A DNA stretch of 38,307 nt from Ignavibacteria bacterium (lineage in GTDB: Bacteria > Bacteroidota > Ignavibacteria > Ignavibacteriales > Melioribacteraceae), in NCBI GenBank assembly GCA_009773205.1, contig WPAE01000013.1:1-38307 (forward strand), in the 5' to 3' direction. The translations under genes and the position numbers were made by a program. The notes under the pieces are model-generated. The model saw only the letters and a program-made list of their open reading frames with translations, was not told the DNA's origin and searched no databases. Shown one piece after another: positions 23,075-30,392 of the stretch (positions within the stretch are counted from its first letter, which is position 1; every line of letters begins with the position of its first letter).

Positions 23075-24318
23075 TAGATAAAAATTCGCCCTACTGTCCC
23101 GGCTGCGGTCATCAATCAATAACTTTGGGATTGGCAAAAGCTCTTGAGTTATTAAATTACGATCCGCTTGATGTAATAGTTGCAAGCGATATTGGCTGCT
23201 GCGGATTGATTGATCCGATGCTTGCCTGCCATACAATTCACGGATTGCACGGAAGAGCCTGCGCGCTTGCTGCCGGAATTTCTATAGCAATTGATAACCC
23301 GAAGAAGAAAGTTATAGCAATTCAAGGCGATGGCGGCGCAACGATTGGTATTGCACACCTGTTAGAAGCTGCGCGAAGAAATTTTAATCTTACTCTGATT
23401 GTTAACAACAATCAAATTTATGGAATGACAGGGGGGCAGTTTAGCGGGCTTTCAAACGAAACATTTCAAAATGATCATGGCTTAGTTGATGCTGCGCGTC
23501 CGTTTGATATTGTGGAGATTGCACATAAAGCCGGCGCAAACTATTCCTCAAGAATAATAGCTAAGGGTGATATTGCAGAAAAATTAAAAGCAGCTTTATC
23601 CACTAAAGGTTTTTCTCTAATTGAAATTCTGGAAGTATGCCCCTCTTATGGAATACAGAAATATTCGGATATCGAACAACTTGGTTATTTAGAAAAATCT
23701 TTTGTGAATGCTTTCAATCCTTTTACGCTGCAAGCTACTTCTCAGAAACCGTTTGTTACAAGAGAACATAGTTCTGAAGCAGCTCAATTCAAACATAAAC
23801 TTGAAAAGAATATTAAAATAATTTTAGCTGGTTCTGCAGGAGAAGGGATTCAATCTGCCGCAGAATTATTTGCAAAAGCGGCAATGTACTCGGGCTTGCA
23901 TGTTACTAAGAAAGGCGATTACCCAATTACTGTTGGAACCGGTTTTTCAGTTTCAGAACTTATTTTCTCTCCAGAAGAAATTTATTACACCGGAATTAAC
24001 GAGCCAGATATTGTTCTTGTTATTTCTCAGAACGGATTTGACTATGTTAAAAACCGCATTGGAGAAAAGACTTCAATTGTTGTTGATAATGCTGTCCGCC
24101 ACGATCAAACGAATATTGCATTGAGTTATGATTTAAAAGCTATCTTCGGGAAAAAGAATGCTGCTATTTGCAGTATTGGATTATGGATTTTAATGAATGA
24201 ACCGTTTCCATTTGCTGCTTTTGAAAGGGCAGTAAAAGAAAGCAAGCATGGAGAAAAACTGAGCGTTGTTTTGGATAAAACACAAACAATTTTTGATGAA
24301 TTAAAACTCCACGCTTAG
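23056..24318 (+). CDS. 2-oxoacid:ferredoxin oxidoreductase, beta-gamma fusion
   Basis: 420 aa. The beta part (1-240) has C14 and C17 in CPGCGH and further cysteines in DIGCCG for a [4Fe-4S] cluster, and the TPP motif GDGG (91-94) with NNN at 117-119. The gamma part (about 246-420) carries 'IILAGSAGEGIQSAAELFAK' and a Gly-rich 'DYPITVGTGFSVSEL' segment. Beta alone is about 250-300 aa, so the added 170 residues make a natural fusion. Coupled to alpha by overlap (an alternative ATG at 23068 also overlaps). Substrate not fixed by sequence. Confidence 0.88.
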   Translation: MSSSMLIDKNSPYCPGCGHQSITLGLAKALELLNYDPLDVIVASDIGCCGLIDPMLACHTIHGLHGRACALAAGISIAIDNPKKKVIAIQGDGGATIGIAHLLEAARRNFNLTLIVNNNQIYGMTGGQFSGLSNETFQNDHGLVDAARPFDIVEIAHKAGANYSSRIIAKGDIAEKLKAALSTKGFSLIEILEVCPSYGIQKYSDIEQLGYLEKSFVNAFNPFTLQATSQKPFVTREHSSEAAQFKHKLEKNIKIILAGSAGEGIQSAAELFAKAAMYSGLHVTKKGDYPITVGTGFSVSELIFSPEEIYYTGINEPDIVLVISQNGFDYVKNRIGEKTSIVVDNAVRHDQTNIALSYDLKAIFGKKNAAICSIGLWILMNEPFPFAAFERAVKESKHGEKLSVVLDKTQTIFDELKLHA

Positions 24319-24364
24319 ATTTATTTTACAGCAGTTTTTGCTCACTTCCTAAACATGAGAAAAT

Positions 24365-25555
24365 ATGAGAACTATTGTAACTTTACCAGGCGATGGTATT
24401 GGCAAAATTGTATTGCCACAAGCGATTAAACTTTTAGATGCTGCCGGTTTCGAAGCTAACTATATTAATGGAGATATTGGCTGGGATTTTTGGTGTAAAG
24501 AAGGAAATGCTTTACCTCAACGTACTATAGATTTGATCGCCGAACATAAAATTGCATTGTTCGGTGCAATTACAAGCAAGCCAAATGATGAAGCAAAGAA
24601 AGAACTCAGTCCTTCTCTTCAAGACAAAGGATTTGTTTACTTCTCACCTATCGTAGGTTTGCGTCAGTTATTCAATCTCGATATTTGCATTCGTCCATGC
24701 ATTTCTTTTAAAGGCAATCCGCTAAACTTTATCCGCAAAAATTCTTCCGGAGGTTTTGAAGAACCGCTAATCAACACAATTATATTTAGACAGAATACAG
24801 AGGGACTTTACGCAGGAGTTGAGTGGACTAACCCGCCCAAGCAAGTTAGAGATGCGTTGGAGAAACATCCAAAGATGAAATTTTTTAAAGATGTTCCTTC
24901 GGATGAAATGGCTGTATCTACAAGAATAGTTACAAAGCCAGCAAGCAAACGAATAATTAAAGCTGCATTTGAGTATGCAAAGAAGTTTGGTTACAAGAAT
25001 GTTACAATTTGCGAAAAGCCAAATGTGCTTCGAGAAACTTCCGGCATGATGCTTATGATTGCAAAACAAATCTCAAATGAATACCCAGGCATCTCGCTAT
25101 GGGATACAAACATTGATGCGCAAATGATGTGGCTTACGAAAAATCCGGAAGATTATGGAGTAATTGTTGCCGAAAACATGTTTGGTGATATTATAAGCGA
25201 TGGTTTTGCCGGGTTGGTTGGCGGACTTGGTTTTGCTTGCAGTGCAAACATTGGTGAAACTATTGCAGTATTTGAACCAACACATGGCTCGGCGCCAAAG
25301 TATGAAAAGTTAAATCCATCAATTGTAAACCCAATTGCTATGTTTATGAGCGCCGTAATGATGCTTGAACACATTGGAGAAAATGAAATTGCTGTAAAAA
25401 TTAAATCTGCAATCTCAAAAGTCATTGAGGAAGGAAAAGTTCAAAGTTATGATATGATGAAAATTCGCGGAGGTGCTGATGTATTTTCAAAAGGCGCAGC
25501 AAACACTCAGCAAATAACAGATGCGGTGATTGAGAAACTTCGATGTGAAACGTGA
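24365..25555 (+). CDS. Isocitrate/isopropylmalate-type dehydrogenase
   Basis: 396 aa of the beta-decarboxylating dehydrogenase family. Seen: 'LPGDGIGKIVLPQAI', the substrate loop region 'FRQNTEGLYAGVEW', catalytic Lys/Asp segments 'CEKPNVLRETSGMM' and 'NIDAQMMWLTKNPEDYGV', 'ENMFGDIISDGFAGLVGG', and the cofactor-end 'EPTHGSAPKY'. The HGSAPKY is NAD-type. It could act on isocitrate, homoisocitrate or isopropylmalate. 46 bases after the oxidoreductase. Its last codons and stop lie in an inverted-repeat arm flanking the next small gene, so its C-terminus (RCET) may have been altered by that insertion. Confidence 0.88.
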   Translation: MRTIVTLPGDGIGKIVLPQAIKLLDAAGFEANYINGDIGWDFWCKEGNALPQRTIDLIAEHKIALFGAITSKPNDEAKKELSPSLQDKGFVYFSPIVGLRQLFNLDICIRPCISFKGNPLNFIRKNSSGGFEEPLINTIIFRQNTEGLYAGVEWTNPPKQVRDALEKHPKMKFFKDVPSDEMAVSTRIVTKPASKRIIKAAFEYAKKFGYKNVTICEKPNVLRETSGMMLMIAKQISNEYPGISLWDTNIDAQMMWLTKNPEDYGVIVAENMFGDIISDGFAGLVGGLGFACSANIGETIAVFEPTHGSAPKYEKLNPSIVNPIAMFMSAVMMLEHIGENEIAVKIKSAISKVIEEGKVQSYDMMKIRGGADVFSKGAANTQQITDAVIEKLRCET

Positions 25556-25972
25556 AAGGTCAAAGGTGAGAAAATATGTTAGTTCTTAATCACAAAAAAT
25601 TGGAAGTGTATTCTAAGATTCTTGAATTGGTTACTTTGGTATATAAAATCACAAGCTCTTTTCCGAGAAGCGAAACCTTTGGATTAACAAGTCAAATGCA
25701 GCGTGCTTCAGTTTCTGTAATGTCTAATCTAGCCGAAGGAGCTTCCAGAAAAAGTGCTGTTGAAAGAAAACGGTTCTTTGAAATATCTAGATCATCCTTG
25801 GTTGAATTAGATTCACAGTTCGAGATTTCTGAAAGATTAGGTCTATCAAAAGAAATAGATAAAGACAAACTTTCTAGTCTATTAAATTCTGTTTTCGCTC
25901 AATTGTCTAACCTAATCAAGAATACTAAATGACGATACACTTTTGTTTTTCACTTTTCACTTTTGACCTTTC
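25554..25972. repeat. Inverted-repeat-bounded unit around the four-helix-bundle gene
   Basis: GAAAGGTCAAAGGTGAGAAA (from about 25554) pairs with the reverse complement of 25953-25972, with 11 perfect bases at the outer end and 16-17 of 20 overall. The rich GTGAAA/GTCAAA wording of both arms (also TTTTCAC repeats at 25948-25960) is of the type that flanks stand-alone four-helix-bundle genes in this phylum. The arms could pair in RNA to enclose the gene. Confidence 0.7.
25576..25932 (+). CDS. Four-helix-bundle protein, 23S rRNA intervening-sequence (IVP) type
   Basis: 118 aa, all-helical. The family pattern is clear: 'HKKLEVYSKILELVTLVYK', 'FPRSETFGLTSQMQRASVSV' with SNLAEGASRKS, 'ERKRFFEISRSSLVELDSQ', 'LGLSKEI' and a last helix 'LLNSVFAQLSNLIK'. 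This is the S23/IVP family, small basic-to-neutral pentameric proteins encoded by intervening sequences in 23S rRNA and by stand-alone copies. Function unknown. Here it sits between two metabolic genes rather than in rRNA, with inverted repeats on both sides, and would be transcribed in the operon. Confidence 0.9.
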   Translation: MLVLNHKKLEVYSKILELVTLVYKITSSFPRSETFGLTSQMQRASVSVMSNLAEGASRKSAVERKRFFEISRSSLVELDSQFEISERLGLSKEIDKDKLSSLLNSVFAQLSNLIKNTK

Positions 25973-25988
25973 TATACACGGAGAATAG

Positions 25989-27926
25989 ATGCAACAAACG
26001 CTGACTGAAAAAATCACTCAAAAATATTCTCTTGGACTAAAAGAGAACCAGATTATTCAATCAGGTGATTACGTTACTATTAAACCGGCATATGTAATGA
26101 CTCATGATAATACCGGCGCTGTAATTCCAAAGTTCAAATCTATTGCCGCGTCAAAACTGGCAAGTCCAAAACAAGTTGTAATTACACTTGATCACGATAT
26201 TCAAAACAAAAGCGAAAAAAATTTAGAGAAGTACAGAAAGATTGAAGAGTTTGCAAAAACTTATGGCGCAGATTTTTATCCAGCCGGACGCGGAATTGGG
26301 CATCAAGTTATGGTTGAAGAAGGATACGCTTTCCCAGGAAAGTTTGTAGTTGCATCAGACAGCCATTCCAATATGTATGGAGGCATTGGCTGTTTAGGAA
26401 CTCCAATTGTTAGAACAGACGCCGCTTCTATTTGGGCTATTGGAACAACTTGGTGGCAAGTTCCTCCAATAGCAAGAGTGGAGTTAAAAGGCAGATTGCG
26501 AAATGGGGTTACAGGCAAAGATGTAATTATCGCTCTCTGTGGTTTGTATAACAAAGATGAAGTTCTTAATCATGCAATAGAATTTGTTGGAGAAGGAATT
26601 AAGCATTTAACAATAGATCAACGATTAACAATTGCAAATATGACCACAGAATGGGGCGCTCTTGCAGGTTTATTTCCTATTGATAAAGTTACAATTGCTT
26701 GGTATAAAAATAGAATTGTAAAGTATGGAAATAAAGAGCATAAACGAATCAACAATGTGTCTTTGAAAAAATTAGAAAATGATCTTGATTTTCTTAAAGC
26801 GGATGAAGATTCTTTCTACGCTAAGAAAATCACTTTAGATTTATCATCAATTTTACCTTTTGTTTCCGGGCCAAATTCTGTTAAGAAAATCTCTTCGGTT
26901 TCAGAGTTAGAAATCAAGAAGATAAAAATTGATAAAGCATATTTGGTTTCTTGTGTTAATTCGAGAGTTGAAGACCTTACAGAAGCAGCAGCAATTGTTA
27001 AAGGAAAAAAGTTTGCTGATCATGTAAAGTTTTACGTTGGCGCCGCATCAAGCGAAGTACAGACAGAAAGTGAAGAACTCGGAGATTGGAATATTTTATT
27101 AGAAGCAGGAGCTATTCCTCTTTCGCCGGGCTGCGGTCCTTGTATTGGATTAGGAATTGGTCTTCTTGAAGATGGCGAAGTTGGCATTTCTGCAACTAAC
27201 AGAAATTTCAAAGGAAGAATGGGCTCGCCAAACGCGCATGCGTTTCTTGCTTCTCCTGCAGTAGTAGCGGCTTCTGCAATAAATGGTTACATAAGTTATG
27301 TGTGGAATGAGCCGGCAATTGATATTGTTCATACTATACAAACAAATAATGCAAATACAACTATTAAACAATCAGCCGAAGTTATTGATGGTTTCCCTTC
27401 TGTTCTTAAAGGAGAAATAATTTTCTGCTACCAAGATAATTTGAATACCGATGGTATCTATCCCGGCAAATACACTTACAACGATGATATTTCTCCAGAA
27501 GAGCAAGCAAAAGTCGTAATGGAAAATTATGATCTTGACTTCGGCAAAATTGCAGAGGAAGGAAATATTTTAATTGGCGGCTTTAACTTTGGAACAGGAA
27601 GCTCAAGAGAGCAGGCTGCAACTGCAATTAAATATAAAGGGATACAAATTGTTATTGCCGGTTCTTTTAATGAAACATACAAACGCAATGCGTTGAATAA
27701 CGGATTGTTGGTTATTGAATGCCCAGAGCTTGTAAATGAATTGAGAAATAATTTTGGAACAAACAGATTGACTGTTAAAACTGGTTTGATTGCTCAAATT
27801 GATTTTGTTAGTTCAAGTATCAGTGTAAATGAAAAACAATTTACGTTTTCTTCTATTGGATCTGCAGCACAAGAATTAATAATTGCCGGCAATTTGGAAA
27901 GCTGGATACGAAAGAATCTTGGCTAG
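25989..27926 (+). CDS. Aconitase-family hydratase, homoaconitase-like
   Basis: 645 aa, large and swivel domains in one chain. [4Fe-4S] ligands C322 (SCVNSR), C382 and C385 (GCGPCIG). 'GISATNRNFKGRMGS' and 'FGTGSSREQAA' (534-544) read more like homoaconitase (Lys4) than like aconitase A/B or LeuC. It interconverts a hydroxy-tricarboxylate and its isomer: citrate/isocitrate or homocitrate/homoisocitrate. With the dehydrogenase and ferredoxin oxidoreductase upstream it forms a three-step tricarboxylate-to-acyl-CoA path. GGAG lies 5 bases before the ATG. The stop overlaps the convergent lipoprotein stop by 4 bases. Confidence 0.85.
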   Translation: MQQTLTEKITQKYSLGLKENQIIQSGDYVTIKPAYVMTHDNTGAVIPKFKSIAASKLASPKQVVITLDHDIQNKSEKNLEKYRKIEEFAKTYGADFYPAGRGIGHQVMVEEGYAFPGKFVVASDSHSNMYGGIGCLGTPIVRTDAASIWAIGTTWWQVPPIARVELKGRLRNGVTGKDVIIALCGLYNKDEVLNHAIEFVGEGIKHLTIDQRLTIANMTTEWGALAGLFPIDKVTIAWYKNRIVKYGNKEHKRINNVSLKKLENDLDFLKADEDSFYAKKITLDLSSILPFVSGPNSVKKISSVSELEIKKIKIDKAYLVSCVNSRVEDLTEAAAIVKGKKFADHVKFYVGAASSEVQTESEELGDWNILLEAGAIPLSPGCGPCIGLGIGLLEDGEVGISATNRNFKGRMGSPNAHAFLASPAVVAASAINGYISYVWNEPAIDIVHTIQTNNANTTIKQSAEVIDGFPSVLKGEIIFCYQDNLNTDGIYPGKYTYNDDISPEEQAKVVMENYDLDFGKIAEEGNILIGGFNFGTGSSREQAATAIKYKGIQIVIAGSFNETYKRNALNNGLLVIECPELVNELRNNFGTNRLTVKTGLIAQIDFVSSSISVNEKQFTFSSIGSAAQELIIAGNLESWIRKNLG

Positions 27927-29404
27927 AAATTCCCTCTTCTAAATTTTGATAACCCACCGCCTAGTGTTGTAATATATAAGTCGCCAGTTTTATCTAAAGC
28001 CGATGCAGTTACATAGTTTAACTGCAATTTAGCATTCACTTTAGTAAATAAAGCAGCATTGTTAGATTTATCAAATCTTCCTATTCCAAATTTTGTAGCT
28101 ATCCATTTATTATTGTTTCTATCAACATGCATAGATTGAATATACTGAGTATTTATTTGCGGGACAGAAATAACACTCCATCTAATTCCATTATATCTAG
28201 AAAGTCCGCCTTCTGCTTTAATGCCACCACCAGTTTCTTCTCTCATGTGTGCGGCCCAAACATTTCCATCATTATCGCAAATTAGTGAGTGAATAATATC
28301 TCCTAATCTTGAGCCGATACCCATATTGGTAATATCCCATTTTTTCCATGAAGCGCCATCATAAACCGCAATACCGCTTCCATTGGTTCCAACCCAAAGG
28401 TTGTTTTGTTTATCAACTGCTAAAGCGTAAATATAATCGCTGTGCAACCCGGAATTGTCTCGTGTGAAAGTTGTCCACGTTGAACCATCAAATTTTGTTA
28501 ATCCGCTAAAAGTAGCAATCCAAATATTACCTGTTTTATCGGAAACAATATTTGTAACCATATTATTCTTTACTTGTGCAGAGTAATTTGTAACAGTACT
28601 TCCGTTAAGAAGACAAAGACCATTATCAAATCCAATCCAAACACGGTTAGATTTATCAACATGAATACTCTTAATTACGTTAGATGGAAATGGAGAATTA
28701 TTTTTATTAATCGCACTCCAGTTTTTTCCATCAAACTTAATTACTCCTTCACCTTCGGTACCTACCCATTTAATGTTAGAAGAATCTACAGCAAGACAAT
28801 AGGTAAAATCTGTAGAAATTTTAGAATTGTTAGTTGAGTAATAAAGTCCTTTCGTTGTATCATCAAGAAAAATGTATGCACTTTTTAATGATCCGCCAAT
28901 TACAACTATTTCGAGACTATCTGCTCTGTGTTGTGGAAAAGTATATTTTACTTTATGTTTTCCAGGCATTAACCCACTAAATGTATATGGTGTAACTTTA
29001 CCGGTTGGGCTGCCATTAAGAAAAATCGCTGCTTTATCAGGGTTTGTTGAACAAGAAAGCTTGCCTAAGTGTCCAGGATTTTTATAATGATCTATAATCA
29101 GTTTTGCCTCTTGTCCACCATTAAGTGCAACTATTAAAGTAGTATCAATAAACAATTCATGTTTAAGAGTAATGGTATGTACGCCATCTTGCAGCCAAGC
29201 TAAACTGTTTGGAGTTCTTAATCCAGAATTTCTGTTATTTAAGTAGATTAAAGCATTAGAAGGATTGCTCTCAATTATCAAACTATTATTTGTAGTTGAT
29301 TTTTCTTCTACACCAGTAAATATGTCTTTCTCGCAAGAAGAAAAAAGAATTGGTATTAAAAAAGCAACCGCAAGTAATATTTTTTTAATGTTTAGTAAGT
29401 TCAT
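27923..29404 (-). CDS. PEGA-domain and beta-propeller lipoprotein
   Basis: 493 aa. Lipoprotein signal ending at C24 (LFSSCEKD). Two PEGA-type domains follow: about 40-105 ('LIIESNPSNALIYLNNRNSG') and about 113-180 ('LSCSTNPDKAAIFLNGSPTG'). From about 195 to the end come repeats of 'LAVDSSNIKWVGT', 'IHVDKSNRVWIGFDNGL', 'IVSDKTGNIWIATFSGL' and 'LAVDKQNNLWVGTNGSG', the two-component-regulator-propeller (Reg_prop) repeat, here about six blades. It is surface- or periplasm-exposed, probably binding. Last gene of the receptor-DUF4249 operon, 13 bases after it. Confidence 0.82.
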   Translation of the reverse strand: MNLLNIKKILLAVAFLIPILFSSCEKDIFTGVEEKSTTNNSLIIESNPSNALIYLNNRNSGLRTPNSLAWLQDGVHTITLKHELFIDTTLIVALNGGQEAKLIIDHYKNPGHLGKLSCSTNPDKAAIFLNGSPTGKVTPYTFSGLMPGKHKVKYTFPQHRADSLEIVVIGGSLKSAYIFLDDTTKGLYYSTNNSKISTDFTYCLAVDSSNIKWVGTEGEGVIKFDGKNWSAINKNNSPFPSNVIKSIHVDKSNRVWIGFDNGLCLLNGSTVTNYSAQVKNNMVTNIVSDKTGNIWIATFSGLTKFDGSTWTTFTRDNSGLHSDYIYALAVDKQNNLWVGTNGSGIAVYDGASWKKWDITNMGIGSRLGDIIHSLICDNDGNVWAAHMREETGGGIKAEGGLSRYNGIRWSVISVPQINTQYIQSMHVDRNNNKWIATKFGIGRFDKSNNAALFTKVNAKLQLNYVTASALDKTGDLYITTLGGGLSKFRRGNF

Positions 29405-29417
29405 GTAACCTTCACAA

Positions 29418-30392
29418 TCAATAAGTGCCGGATTTATAACCTAATTTGTACAGAAACAATTGGTCAAAAGTCATAACTACAGAATACTTTGCGTATGTAC
29501 CAAAAACACCAAACCCGCCGTTAATGCATGAATAATCTGTTTCATCTATCACAACAGAATATAAATCTTTACCACGAGAAGTAGCGTTATAATACAAACT
29601 AAGGTTGTTATCTAATATAGATACTTCAAAGATCATACTATAAACTAAATATTTGTCTTTAGCTGGATCGCCCTCCGAAATTGAACGCAGAGTGTAATTG
29701 ATTGCGGAAGAATCTATCTGCCAGTAATTTAAGTTCGTAGGCTGAGGATAATATTTAACTACGCTGCCATTAACTTTGTTGATGTATGCAGGAATTGAAA
29801 CACGTTGAACTTTATCTCCGTACATTCCTTGACGCGAATACAAAATAGTTGCTTTTGTAGCAAATACAGCATTTCGCTGGTCGGTAGTCCAAACTGCGCC
29901 TGCATATCCTAATCCTTCTTTAGGATAAAATCTCATCGAATCCAAAGGTTCAATATTCATAGGCTGCTTTACCATATAAGTGCTGGAAGTTAATCTCTTG
30001 CCGTTTGGCAATAAAGCTTCTAACAATATGTTTGTTGCCGTTTTTGGTTTAAAGTTTTTTGTATAATAAACACGGTGTGGTTTGTTGTAAGGATCTCCGG
30101 AGGTTCTGGTTAATGTTGTATCTCTTAGAACAACTACTTCATTATTTCCATTCCACAATCTTACAAGTGCGCCTTTCACAAAAGTATCTTCCGTTGATGA
30201 AAACGGATCAAAATTGTTTACCATGTAACTTCTGTTAAGTGTTACAATTTGGAAAGACGAATCTGGATGCAAAATACAGTTCATTACAAATTTTTCTTGA
30301 TGGGTATCATAAGGATTAAAATTTGTATCAGAACAAGATAGAGTAAATACTGCGGCAATTATAGAAAGTATTGCAAATAATTTCTTCCTCAT
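29418..30392 (-). CDS. DUF4249-family lipoprotein
   Basis: 324 aa. Lipoprotein signal with C20 (FTLSCSD). The 'VMNCILHPDSSFQIVTLNRSY' opening, 'KGALVRLWNGNNEVVVLRDT' and the later 'YSCINGGFGVFGTY' match DUF4249, a Bacteroidota lipoprotein family usually encoded beside a TonB-dependent receptor. It starts inside the receptor stop (ATGA, 4-base overlap), implying translational coupling and a partner role at the outer membrane. Transported substrate unknown. Confidence 0.85.
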   Translation of the reverse strand: MRKKLFAILSIIAAVFTLSCSDTNFNPYDTHQEKFVMNCILHPDSSFQIVTLNRSYMVNNFDPFSSTEDTFVKGALVRLWNGNNEVVVLRDTTLTRTSGDPYNKPHRVYYTKNFKPKTATNILLEALLPNGKRLTSSTYMVKQPMNIEPLDSMRFYPKEGLGYAGAVWTTDQRNAVFATKATILYSRQGMYGDKVQRVSIPAYINKVNGSVVKYYPQPTNLNYWQIDSSAINYTLRSISEGDPAKDKYLVYSMIFEVSILDNNLSLYYNATSRGKDLYSVVIDETDYSCINGGFGVFGTYAKYSVVMTFDQLFLYKLGYKSGTY

